64,000 bases of DNA, taken from Amycolatopsis sp. cg9. GTDB lineage: Bacteria; Actinomycetota; Actinomycetes; Mycobacteriales; Pseudonocardiaceae. The notes beneath the pieces are model-generated. The model did not search any database. It saw only the letters and a program-made list of their open reading frames with translations, and was not told the DNA's origin. The stretch is from positions 3,410,001-3,474,000 of the forward strand of contig NZ_CP166850.1 of assembly GCF_041346945.1 (NCBI RefSeq), written 5' to 3'. The position numbers and the translations under genes were made by a program. Numbering within the stretch: the first letter of the stretch is position 1; the number at the start of each line of letters is the position of its first letter. Positions 25,543 through 33,938 of this stretch are shown here, piece after piece.

Positions 25543-26760
25543 GTGACGACGATGGCGCAGGTCGCGGACGGCTCGGTGGAGCGGGTGCAGGCGAGTTCAC
25601 GGCGGTGGCTCATCCTCGCGCTCGGCCTCGCCGCGCAGACCGCGAGCTGCTCGTTCCTCTACGGCCTCCCGTTCCTCGTCCCCGCCATGCGCGCCGCGGA
25701 CGGGCTCACCCTCGCCCAGGCCGGCACGGTCGTCGCGGCCCCGAGCATCGGCCTGTTGTTCACCCTGATCGTGTGGGGTGCGGCTGCGGACCGTTACGGA
25801 GAGCGCCTGATCATGGCCCTCGGACTGGGGGCCTCGGGGTTACTCCTGGTGTACGCCGGCGTCGGCGATCACTCGGTCGGGCTCCTCTTTGGGGTGTTCC
25901 TGGCGGCCGGTGCCTGCACGGCTTCGGTGAACGCGGCGAGCGGCCGCGTGGTGATGGGCTGGTTCGCGAAGTCCGAGCGCGGCGTCGCGATGGGGATCCG
26001 CCAGACGGCCCAGCCGCTCGGCGTCGGCGTCGCCGCGCTGGGGCTGCCGCCGCTGGCCGCGCACTTCGGGTTCCGCGCGGCGGTGCTGCTGCCGGCCGGG
26101 CTGGCGATCGCCGTGGCGCTGCTGGTCGCGTGGCTGGTGACGGACCCGCCGCGGCCCCCGCGGGCGTCTACGGGTGAGAAGCCGCCTTCGCCGTACCGGC
26201 ACTCGGCGCTGTGGCGGGTGCACGGGGCGAGCGCGCTGCTGGTGGTGCCGCAGTTCGCGGTGTCGGCGTTCGCGCCGGTGTACATGGTGTCGGTGCAGCA
26301 CTGGAGCCCGCTGTCGGCGGGCTGGTACCTGGCGGTGGTCCAGGTGCTGGGCGCGCTGGGCCGCCTCGGCTCGGGCTGGTGGTCCGACCGCGCCGGCAGC
26401 CGGCTGCGCCCGATGCGGCTGCTGGCGGTGCTCAGCTGCTTCGTGATGCTGCTGGTGGCGCTGGGGGACGTGTCGTGGCCCTGGCTGGTGCTGCTGGCCC
26501 TGGCGCTGGCGGGCGTCATCACGGTGGCCGACAACGGCCTCGGCTTCACGGCGTCGGCCGAGCTGGCCGGCCTGGCCTGGTCGGGCCGCGCGATGGGCAC
26601 GCAGAACACCGGCCAGAATATCGCGGCCTCGCTGACCCCGCCCCTGCTGGGCCTGGTGATCGGCGACAGCCGCTACGCACTGGCGTTCTGCGTGGCGGCG
26701 ATCTTCCCGGCCCTGGCGGTGGCGGTGGTCCCGGTCCGCGCGGAACACGAGCGCGACTGA
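25543..26760 (+). CDS. MFS transporter
   Basis: A 405-residue major facilitator protein with about twelve hydrophobic segments. The loop 2-3 signature appears as GAAADRYGERLIMALG (about 68-83). A second copy-like loop, GSGWWSDRAGSRLRPMRL, follows in the C-terminal half, with a charged central loop (PPRPPRASTGEKPPSP) between halves. The first supported start is the GTG at 25543, with ATG 25552 as an alternative. The substrate is unknown; the family resembles cyanate/nitrate or oxalate-type exchangers only loosely. Confidence 0.8.
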   Translation: MTTMAQVADGSVERVQASSRRWLILALGLAAQTASCSFLYGLPFLVPAMRAADGLTLAQAGTVVAAPSIGLLFTLIVWGAAADRYGERLIMALGLGASGLLLVYAGVGDHSVGLLFGVFLAAGACTASVNAASGRVVMGWFAKSERGVAMGIRQTAQPLGVGVAALGLPPLAAHFGFRAAVLLPAGLAIAVALLVAWLVTDPPRPPRASTGEKPPSPYRHSALWRVHGASALLVVPQFAVSAFAPVYMVSVQHWSPLSAGWYLAVVQVLGALGRLGSGWWSDRAGSRLRPMRLLAVLSCFVMLLVALGDVSWPWLVLLALALAGVITVADNGLGFTASAELAGLAWSGRAMGTQNTGQNIAASLTPPLLGLVIGDSRYALAFCVAAIFPALAVAVVPVRAEHERD

Positions 26761-27063
26761 CCACCCGCCCGCGGGGGCGCCCCCCGTCTCCAGCGTATCG
26801 GCGGCCACTGACGGAAACCGGCCGCCGGAGCCGCCCCGGACCCGAGTTGTCCACAACCGGCGGGGCCTGTGGACAGCTGCGTTGCGCCAAAGCCAGGGCC
26901 CGAGCGGCGGCGACCGCCGGAGGTCGCGAATGACTCATTCGGGACTTCCCAGGTCCCCAATGACTCATTCGCGACGTCCGAAGCCTCGGCGATCGAGCCA
27001 CCGCGACCCCGGACACGACGAAGGCCGCCACCCCGACCAGCGGGGCAGCGGCCTCCGGAAAAC
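26761..27063. repeat. Convergent intergenic region with paired GAATGACTCATTC palindromes
   Basis: The 303-bp gap between convergent genes holds no gene. A 13-bp palindrome GAATGACTCATTC lies at 26928-26940, and a near copy (first base C) at 26958-26970, 30 bp apart. The hairpin at 27023-27053 closes the region. The arrangement (two palindromes about 30 bp apart beside a terminator) resembles that downstream of deoA. Confidence 0.7.
27023..27053 (-). terminator. Hairpin downstream of the acidic-protein gene
   Basis: GGCCGC pairs with GCGGCC around an inner CCCCG/CGGGG stem. It lies 11 bp past the minus-strand stop, without a strong T run. Confidence 0.5.
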
Positions 27064-28329
27064 TCAAGCCACCGTCAGGCGGTTCTCGAACGTCTCCACC
27101 AGCTTCCGCCAAGCGCTCTGCTCGGCGTCGAACGGCGCGCTCGGCTCGAGGCGCGTCGGGTCCGGGCGGAGCACGAACGACACCAGCCAGCCCAGGCTTT
27201 CGTTCGACGCCAGCGCCGTTTCCACGCTCTCGTCGCCCGCCCAGTCGGCCGCGTCCGTGATCAGCTCGACCGCCAGCTCGAGCTGCGTCGGGTCGATCGC
27301 CTCCGGGCCCTCCGCGATGTCCGCGTCGAGGCCGGTCAGGACGTACGTGTTCTCCGCGTCGACCTCGATCTCGAGCTCGCCCGCCGTGGCCTTCGCCAGC
27401 ACCTCGTCCCACGTGGACACGTCGGCGAGGTCGGTCTCGGCCAGGTCCTTGCCGTCGGCCAGGGCCCGCGCCAGCGCCTTCTCCGACGTGAACACGTCGA
27501 TCTCGCCCTCGCTGCCGAGGAAGACCGGGGTGTCGTCGAGGTAGCAGCGCAGCGTGTAGTACTCCGCGCCGGACGTGATGATCTTGATCGGGTCGATGCC
27601 GACCTCGGCCCAGAAGCCGACCGGGCCCTCTTCTTCTTCTTCTTCGTCCTCGTCGTCCGAGTCCGCGGAATCGATCGCCTCGAGGTCCTCTTCGCCCTCC
27701 GCGCCGGCCTCGGCCTCGGCGGACTCCTCGTGGAACGCCGCCAGCTCCTCGGCGGTCTGCTCCAGGACCTTCTCGTCGACGTCCGGCACCGTCACCAGGC
27801 CGTCGATCGCGTCCAGCACGGTGTCCCACTTCGTCGACACCGTCTCGGACAGGTCGTTCCACACCTGCACGCCGACGCTCCCGGTGAACGGGAGGGTGCC
27901 CTGGTCGAGCAGCGAGAAGCCCTCGGTCGAGTCGAGGATCTCGTGGACCTCTTCGAGGTCGCAGACGTCGGCGAGCGAGCGCACGATGCCGACGATCTCG
28001 GCCAGCTCGGCGATGTGCCAGACGTCCGGCTCCTCGGCGACGAGCTCCGGCACGCCGACGAGGTCGTACGTGTGGTCTTCGTCCGGGATCAGCTCGGGCA
28101 CGTTCAGCGACGGCACCGCGTCCCACGCCGGGTGGTCGATCAGGTCGTGCCGCTCCGACGTGCGGACGAAGGCGGCCAGGTGCGCGGCGTCCGGGAAGGC
28201 GTACAGGTCGTCCTCGTCGCCGAGGAACGCTTCCCACTCCTCGCCGTCTTCCCGCCAGCGCGGGGCCCACAGGGTGACGACGTCGCCCTGCGGCAGCCCG
28301 AGTTCGATCGGGATGATGTCCTGTGCCAT
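27064..28329 (-). CDS. Conserved acidic protein of unknown function
   Basis: A 421-residue, strongly acidic cytosolic protein starting at ATG 28329 (MAQDIIPIELGLPQGDVVTL). The N-terminal half contains YAFPDAAHLAAFVR-type alpha/beta repeats. A Glu/Asp tract at about 205-220 separates it from a C-terminal half starting GPVGFWAEVGIDPIKI and repeating similar features (LGSEGEIDVFTSEKALARAL). The two halves look like related modules joined by an acidic linker. I do not recognise a function. It is divergent from the helicase gene, with a 147-bp shared promoter region. Confidence 0.75.
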   Translation of the reverse strand: MAQDIIPIELGLPQGDVVTLWAPRWREDGEEWEAFLGDEDDLYAFPDAAHLAAFVRTSERHDLIDHPAWDAVPSLNVPELIPDEDHTYDLVGVPELVAEEPDVWHIAELAEIVGIVRSLADVCDLEEVHEILDSTEGFSLLDQGTLPFTGSVGVQVWNDLSETVSTKWDTVLDAIDGLVTVPDVDEKVLEQTAEELAAFHEESAEAEAGAEGEEDLEAIDSADSDDEDEEEEEEGPVGFWAEVGIDPIKIITSGAEYYTLRCYLDDTPVFLGSEGEIDVFTSEKALARALADGKDLAETDLADVSTWDEVLAKATAGELEIEVDAENTYVLTGLDADIAEGPEAIDPTQLELAVELITDAADWAGDESVETALASNESLGWLVSFVLRPDPTRLEPSAPFDAEQSAWRKLVETFENRLTVA

Positions 28330-28476
28330 TCCTAAGCCCTCCGGTGTACCGCCCGTGTGCGCGCGACACCGTATCTCCCGGTCGAAGCGCGGTAACGCGA
28401 AGCCTACGGGTTTACCACGCGCGATGCGATCGCCCCTGCCGACTTTGCGACGAGCGGATGGCACGATGGACGCCTG

Positions 28477-30981
28477 ATGACTCTCACAGACCTCCTGCCT
28501 GCGGATCCCGACCCCGACGCCCTCTTCGAAGCGTTCACGACCTGGACGGCCGATCGGGGCATCGAGCTGTACCCGGCGCAGGAGGAGGCGGTGATGGAGG
28601 TCGTCTCCGGATCGAACGTCATCCTCTCGACGCCGACCGGCTCCGGGAAGAGCCTCGTCGCCGTCGGCGCGCACTTCACCGCGCTCGCCCAGGGCCGCCG
28701 CAGCTACTACACCGCGCCCATCAAGGCCCTCGTCTCGGAGAAGTTCTTCCAGCTCATCGAGATCTTCGGCGCCGACAACGTCGGGATGATGACCGGTGAC
28801 TCCAGCGTCAACCCGGACGCCCCGATCATCTGCTGCACGGCCGAAATCCTGGCGAACATCGCGTTGCGGTTCGGCGCCGAGGCGCCGGTCGGGCAGGTCG
28901 TGGCCGACGAGTTCCACTTCTACTCCGAGCCCGACCGCGGCTGGGCGTGGCAGGTGCCGCTGCTGGAGCTGCCGAAGGCCCAGTTCGTCCTGATGTCGGC
29001 GACCCTGGGCGACGTGTCCTTCTTCGAGAAGGACCTCACCCGCCGCACCGGCAAGCCGACCGCCGTCGTCACGTCGGCGCAGCGCCCGGTGCCGCTGACC
29101 TTCCGCTACGCGCTGACGCCGTTGCACGAGACCATGTCCGAGCTGCTCAACGGTGGTCAGGCGCCGGTCTACGTCGTGCACTTCTCGCAGGCCGCGGCGA
29201 TCGAGCGGGCGCAGACGCTGATGAGCATCAACGTCACGACCAAGGCCGAAAAGGAGGCCATCGCCGAGCTGATCGGCGACTTCCGGTTCTCCGCCGGCTT
29301 CGGCAAGACGCTCTCGCGGCTGGTCCGCCACGGCATCGGGGTGCACCACGCCGGCATGCTGCCGAAGTACCGCCGATTGGTCGAGACCTTGGCCCAGTCC
29401 GGGCTGCTCAAGGTGATCTGCGGGACCGACACCCTCGGCGTCGGCATCAACGTGCCGATCCGGACGGTGGTCTTCTCCGCACTGACCAAGTACGACGGCG
29501 TCCGCCAGCGCCACCTCAAGGCGCGCGAGTTCCACCAGATCGCCGGCCGCGCCGGGCGCGCGGGCTACGACACCGACGGCTACGTCGTCGTGCAGGCGCC
29601 CGACCACGTCGTCGAGAACGCCAAGGCCCTGGAGAAGGCGGGCGACGACCCGAAGAAGAAAAAGAAGATCGTCCGGAAGAAGGCCCCGGAGGGGTTCGTC
29701 AACTGGACCGAGAGCACCTTCGACCGGCTCATCGCGGCCGAGCCCGAGCCGCTGACGTCCAGCTTCAAGGTCACGCACTCGATGCTGCTCAACGTGATCT
29801 CGCGGCCGGGCAACGCCTTCGACTCGATGCGCCACCTCCTGGAGGACAACCACGAGGACCGCGCGTCGCAGCGCAAGCTGATCCTGCGCGCCATCGCGAT
29901 CTACCGCGCGCTGCTCGCCGCCGGCGTCGTCGAACGGCTGTCCGAACCGGACGAGCAGGGCCGGATCATCCGGCTCACCGTCGACCTGCAGTTCGACTTC
30001 GCGCTCAACCAGCCGCTGTCGCCGTTCGCGCTGGCCGCGATCGACCTGTTCGACCTCGAGTCGCCGAGCTACCCGCTCGACGTCGTGTCCACTGTGGAAT
30101 CCACTGTGGACAACCCGCGGCCGGTGCTGTCGCAGCAGCAGTTCAAGGCGCGCGGCGAGGCCGTGAACGCGATGAAGGCCGAGGGCATCGAGTACGACGA
30201 GCGGATGGAGCTGCTCGAGAACGTCACCTACCCGAAGCCGCTGGAAGAGCTGCTGCAGGGCGCGTTCCACAGCTACCGGCAGGGCCACCCGTGGGTCGAC
30301 GACTACGAGCTTTCGCCGAAGTCCGTGGTGCGCGACATGTACGAGCGCGCGATGAACTTCGTCGAGTACATCGGCTTCTACCAGCTCGCCCGGTCCGAAG
30401 GGCTGGTGCTGCGTTACCTCGCCGACGTCTACGACGCGCTGCGCCACACGGTGCCGGACGAGGCGAAGACCGAACCGCTGCAGGACCTCATCGAGTGGCT
30501 CGGCGAGCTGGTCCGGCAGGTCGACTCCAGCCTCCTGGACGAGTGGGAAGCGCTGCGGCACCCGTCGGAAGAAGGGCCGGTGTCGCACCGGCCGCCGGAG
30601 CTGCCGCCGGCCGTCACGCGCAACGAGCGCGCGTTCCGCGTTCTGGTGCGCAACGAGCTGTTCCGCCGGGTCGAGCTGTTCGCGCGGCGGGCGTGGAACG
30701 TGCTCGGCGAGCTGGACGCGGCGTCCGGCTGGGACGCCGAGGCGTGGGAAGACGCGATCGAGGACTACTTCGAGGAGTACGAGACGCTCGGCACCGGCCC
30801 GGACGCGCGCGGTCCGGCGCTGCTGATGATCGAGCAGCAGCCGGACGTCTGGAAGGTGCGGCAGATCTTCGACGACCCGGCGGGCGACCACGACTGGGGC
30901 ATCAGCGCCGAAGTGGACCTGGCGGCGTCGGACGAGGCCGGGTCCGCGGTCATCCGGGTGACCGCGGTCGGCGCGCACTGA
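28477..30981 (+). CDS. DEAD/DEAH-box helicase with DUF3516 C-terminal domain
   Basis: An 834-residue superfamily 2 helicase. Residues about 45-200 form RecA domain 1, with Walker A TPTGSGKS (about 52-59), the motif II variant DEFHFY in place of DEAD or DEVH, and motif III MSATLG. RecA domain 2 follows, with CGTDTLGVGINVP and HQIAGRAGRAGYDTDGY (motif VI QIAGRAGR). A Lys-rich insert (KKKKKIVRKK) is near residue 390. The remainder corresponds to the actinobacterial DUF3516 extension. RNA or DNA unwinding is the family expectation, related to HelY/Ski2-type enzymes; the exact role is unknown. Confidence 0.9.
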   Translation: MTLTDLLPADPDPDALFEAFTTWTADRGIELYPAQEEAVMEVVSGSNVILSTPTGSGKSLVAVGAHFTALAQGRRSYYTAPIKALVSEKFFQLIEIFGADNVGMMTGDSSVNPDAPIICCTAEILANIALRFGAEAPVGQVVADEFHFYSEPDRGWAWQVPLLELPKAQFVLMSATLGDVSFFEKDLTRRTGKPTAVVTSAQRPVPLTFRYALTPLHETMSELLNGGQAPVYVVHFSQAAAIERAQTLMSINVTTKAEKEAIAELIGDFRFSAGFGKTLSRLVRHGIGVHHAGMLPKYRRLVETLAQSGLLKVICGTDTLGVGINVPIRTVVFSALTKYDGVRQRHLKAREFHQIAGRAGRAGYDTDGYVVVQAPDHVVENAKALEKAGDDPKKKKKIVRKKAPEGFVNWTESTFDRLIAAEPEPLTSSFKVTHSMLLNVISRPGNAFDSMRHLLEDNHEDRASQRKLILRAIAIYRALLAAGVVERLSEPDEQGRIIRLTVDLQFDFALNQPLSPFALAAIDLFDLESPSYPLDVVSTVESTVDNPRPVLSQQQFKARGEAVNAMKAEGIEYDERMELLENVTYPKPLEELLQGAFHSYRQGHPWVDDYELSPKSVVRDMYERAMNFVEYIGFYQLARSEGLVLRYLADVYDALRHTVPDEAKTEPLQDLIEWLGELVRQVDSSLLDEWEALRHPSEEGPVSHRPPELPPAVTRNERAFRVLVRNELFRRVELFARRAWNVLGELDAASGWDAEAWEDAIEDYFEEYETLGTGPDARGPALLMIEQQPDVWKVRQIFDDPAGDHDWGISAEVDLAASDEAGSAVIRVTAVGAH

Positions 30982-31082
30982 CTCTTTCCGGGGGTTCCGG
31001 GTGGCGGAGCCCCCGGCCCGGGGCGAAGACCCGGATGGCGCCGCCCGTTGCGGATTCCTGACCGCTCAGTCATCGTGATCAC

Positions 31083-32126
31083 ATGGTGGCGACAGTGCGG
31101 GAGCACCGGATCGGCGACGTGCGCTGGACGATCGTCCGGGGGCCCCGGGAAGCCGCTTTCCGCGAGCTGGGGGCGTACGCCGCCGCCGACATCGGGACCG
31201 TCCTGGCGGGGCTGCCGTCGTGGCCGGTCACCGCGCGGGCCCGGCACTCGCCGGTGCGGTTCCGGGCGGTCGAATCGGCGTCGCAGGTCGAGCACCCGGA
31301 CGCCTACGCCGAGCTGACGGCGCTGGCCGAGGGCGCCGGCGTCCCGTTCGACGACCTGCTGCTGGCCAACCTGCGCGGCGACCTCGGCGCGGGCGACGGC
31401 ACCGGCTGCACGGACCTCGCGTGGGCCGGCGAGCCGTCGCTGCTCGGCCACAACGAAGACGGCGCCCCGGTGTTCGACGGCATCGGCCGGCTGCTGACGC
31501 TGCTGATCGACGGCGAGCCGGGCGTGTGCGTCTGGTGGTACCCGGGCTTCCTGCCGTCGAACACGTTCACGCTGACCACGCACGGGCTGGTGTGGGGGAT
31601 CGACAGCGTGAGCGTGGCGGCCCCGTCGCCGTGCGCCGGCCGGCACTTCGTGGCGCGCACGGCCCAGCGCGCGACGTCCGTGGCGGAAGCGGTGTCCCTA
31701 CTGCGTTCCCACGCTTCGGCGGGCGGGTTCGCGTACACGATGGGCGCCCTCGGCGCCCCGGCGGTGACGGTGGTCGAAAAGGCGGGCCACGACACCGCGG
31801 TGACCACTGTGGCCAGTGGGCTTTCCTGGCACACCAACCACTTCCGCCAGCTGCCCCCGCACCTGGACGTCGCCGCGGAGGAGAGCCTGGACCGCGCGGA
31901 GGTGTGCGCGCACCTGGCGCCCACGTCCCCGGACGCGAAGTGGCTGCTTTCGGCGTTGACGAACGACGTCCACCGCAACGCGACCGGCGGCGACGAGCTG
32001 ATGACGTTGAGCACCCTGGTGACGGACCTGGGTTCGGGCGAAGTGACCCTGGTGGCCCGCGGCGGGGAGCCGGTGCGGGCGCGGGCGGTGGACCTGGCCG
32101 CGGGGAACGTCGACGAGGTGGGCTGA
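31083..32126 (+). CDS. C45-family autoproteolytic acyltransferase/hydrolase
   Basis: A 347-residue protein with the N-terminal nucleophile fold of acyl-CoA:6-aminopenicillanate acyltransferases (peptidase C45). Cys109 in GTGCTDLAW is the predicted autocleavage nucleophile, followed by GHNEDG (about 122-127), the typical second-strand motif. Autoprocessing would give fragments of about 108 and 239 residues. There is no signal peptide. Family members hydrolyse or transfer acyl groups on small amides; the substrate is unknown and no beta-lactam biosynthesis genes are nearby. Confidence 0.8.
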   Translation: MVATVREHRIGDVRWTIVRGPREAAFRELGAYAAADIGTVLAGLPSWPVTARARHSPVRFRAVESASQVEHPDAYAELTALAEGAGVPFDDLLLANLRGDLGAGDGTGCTDLAWAGEPSLLGHNEDGAPVFDGIGRLLTLLIDGEPGVCVWWYPGFLPSNTFTLTTHGLVWGIDSVSVAAPSPCAGRHFVARTAQRATSVAEAVSLLRSHASAGGFAYTMGALGAPAVTVVEKAGHDTAVTTVASGLSWHTNHFRQLPPHLDVAAEESLDRAEVCAHLAPTSPDAKWLLSALTNDVHRNATGGDELMTLSTLVTDLGSGEVTLVARGGEPVRARAVDLAAGNVDEVG

Positions 32127-32331
32127 ATCGGCCTGCACGAGCTGTCCACATGGGGTCTGGTTGTCCACAGATTTGGGTCGTCACCCTTTCGTGCAGGTCG
32201 GGGCCGGTAGGCTGGAATCGGGACGCGCCCCCCAGTGGAGGGCGGGGGTGCGCTCAGCCCGCGTCGGCCGCATCGACGGTGGAGTACGCGCTGCTGGCGG
32301 GCACCAACGCCACCGCCATCGAATACGGCCT

Positions 32332-32356
32332 CTGACGCTCAGCCCGCCGGGGTCAG
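32332..32356. repeat. Left copy of the cassette-flanking direct repeat
   Basis: This 25-bp sequence (beginning CTGACGCTCAGCCCG, ending GGGGTCAG) is identical to 34693-34717; the bases on either side differ. It contains the stop codon of the last cassette gene. Confidence 0.9.
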
Positions 32357-32970
32357 TCCTGGCGTCGACCCACGGCGAGGGACTCCACCGCCTTGACCAG
32401 GTCTTCCGGCAGGTCGACCACAGCGTCCGCTGCTGCCGCGGACAACTCCTCCGCCACCGCCGCGGCGTCCAGCGTGTAGACGACGACGGGGATGGTGTTT
32501 CCGGCTGCTCTCGTCTCCCGGATGAAGTCCAACCCGGCCCGGGGGTCTCCGGAGCGGGTGAGGTCGGTGATGACGACGGCGAATTCCAGCTGGGACAGGT
32601 AGACGCGCGCGGCTTCCGTCGACGTCGCGACGGTGACCAGCTTGCCGAGGCGTTCGAGGGCGAGCGTTTCGTACACGTTGTTGTCCGGGACGTCGTCCAC
32701 CCAGAGGATGCGGGCGAGCACGCTGTTCGTGCCGATCGACGTCAGATCGGGCCGGGCGGTTCCCCGCCCCTTGTCCTTGGTGGCCTCCAGCGCCGCTTCT
32801 TCGGCCTTCGCCGTGTTCAGGGGCGAAAGACTGAGGTCCATCTCGAAAACTTCCCCCAATGAGAACTTGAGGGTGCTGTGCCCGGAACCGTGCTGCCCGC
32901 GCCAGAGGAGGATCAGGACGCCGATCACCAGTACCAAGCCGACAACCAGCAAAATGATGTTCGTATCCAC
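32353..32970 (-). CDS. Membrane-anchored receiver-like protein
   Basis: A 205-residue protein with one N-terminal transmembrane helix (about 5-23), a polar linker (24-85), and a CheY-like domain at about 86-200. The domain starts ILWVDD with the acidic pair Asp92-Asp93, has a phospho-acceptor-like Asp136 in VITDL, and a YT pair in VVVYTLD. The usual conserved lysine is not where expected, so phosphorylation is uncertain and it may be a pseudo-receiver. There is no output domain or kinase nearby. The GTG at 32970 has a strong GAGGGGG ribosome site, and only 2 bp separate it from the preceding cassette gene. Confidence 0.65.
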   Translation of the reverse strand: MDTNIILLVVGLVLVIGVLILLWRGQHGSGHSTLKFSLGEVFEMDLSLSPLNTAKAEEAALEATKDKGRGTARPDLTSIGTNSVLARILWVDDVPDNNVYETLALERLGKLVTVATSTEAARVYLSQLEFAVVITDLTRSGDPRAGLDFIRETRAAGNTIPVVVYTLDAAAVAEELSAAAADAVVDLPEDLVKAVESLAVGRRQD

Positions 32971-32972
32971 CG

Positions 32973-33938
32973 CTACCCCCTCTCGAAACGGTCATCGGAT
33001 CCACCTGCCAGGGCTGCGCCCAGTTCGATCGGCATGCGTCCGATGGGGCTGAGGTCGCGGCCGCCAGGTACCTCGGCCAACGCGTTCAGCAGGGTGTCCT
33101 GGCCGAAGGCCCTCGTCGTCAGTGCGGCGATCCCGCAGATGTCCAGATCCGCGACGTCCACCGGAGCCGCTCCGTTCCGCCACAGGTAGGTGTTGGTCCG
33201 GGCGAGACTGATCGTCTCTTCGTACGAGCGGCACATGGCGACGACGTGCTGGGCGATGCGGTGGGCATCTCTGCGGCGCCCCCGGAGCAGGTGTTGAGCC
33301 ACGGACCAGAACCGGTGGATGGGGGTGCCCAGGCTTCCCACGGGCAGTACGCCGGAGCGGTGCGGAGAGGAGTCCAGCATGTTCGACAGCGCCTCGGTGA
33401 GAGGATCGAACTCGCGTACGTGCTCTCCGGAGAAACGTGCCCTGCTGGCTACGCCACTCGCGGTCAAGACCAGGTAGGCCTGCTGCTGCTGCTGCTGGTG
33501 CAACTGGATGTCGGGCAAGGGGGCCGGAGCCGGTGCGGAAGTGGCACGGTCCGGCGGCAGTCCTGAGGCTTGTCGAACAGCTTGAGCGAGAACGCTGTAG
33601 TCCTCGTCGTGCTCCCGTCCGGTGGTGACGACCTCGAGGTACATCCCGAAGGCATGACCCAGCGCGCGGAAGAGTGCTCCCGCGCGCTGGAGGAGCTCAC
33701 CTGCCCGTACCGGATCCAGGAGCAGCGCCCATTGCCCGGCTTCGCGCAACGCGCTGGCCGTATCGGCGATCAGCGTGAACGTCAGGTCGTCTGCGCCTGG
33801 GCGAATTACCGCCTGCTTCACGGTGGAAATGGACTCGAGTTCGAGCGCTGCGGTCGTCGCGTAGGCTTCGTGGAACTGTGCTGTCGCGCGGACCTGTTCC
33901 GGGTCGAGCCCGAGGTGTTCGAGGTGTTCGACGGTCAC
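32973..33938 (-). CDS. Cassette protein of unknown family
   Basis: The 321-residue, mostly helical protein starts at GTG 33938, directly after the stop of the upstream gene. It shows no transmembrane helix or enzyme motif that I recognise. A helix-rich N-terminal half (about 10-125) resembles TPR-like packing (TASALREAGQWALLLDP, ELLQRAGALFRALG). A Pro/Ala linker then leads to a glutamine run at 148-153 encoded by CAG repeats, followed by a second helical half ending GSDDRFERG. An adaptor or scaffold between the other two cassette products is a guess. Confidence 0.55.
   Translation of the reverse strand: MTVEHLEHLGLDPEQVRATAQFHEAYATTAALELESISTVKQAVIRPGADDLTFTLIADTASALREAGQWALLLDPVRAGELLQRAGALFRALGHAFGMYLEVVTTGREHDEDYSVLAQAVRQASGLPPDRATSAPAPAPLPDIQLHQQQQQQAYLVLTASGVASRARFSGEHVREFDPLTEALSNMLDSSPHRSGVLPVGSLGTPIHRFWSVAQHLLRGRRRDAHRIAQHVVAMCRSYEETISLARTNTYLWRNGAAPVDVADLDICGIAALTTRAFGQDTLLNALAEVPGGRDLSPIGRMPIELGAALAGGSDDRFERG

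Noticed and set aside
27620..27665. TTCTTC/CTCGTC simple repeat
   Set aside because: It encodes the acidic Glu/Asp tract of the minus-strand protein and is not an independent element.
27064..30978. A 1304-codon minus-strand frame
   Set aside because: Only the part from 28329 leftwards has a coherent protein and a plausible start; the rest is antisense to the helicase gene.
33479..33500. CTG/CAG trinucleotide run considered as a microsatellite feature of its own
   Set aside because: It is only six to seven units and encodes the glutamine run of the cassette protein; described there instead.
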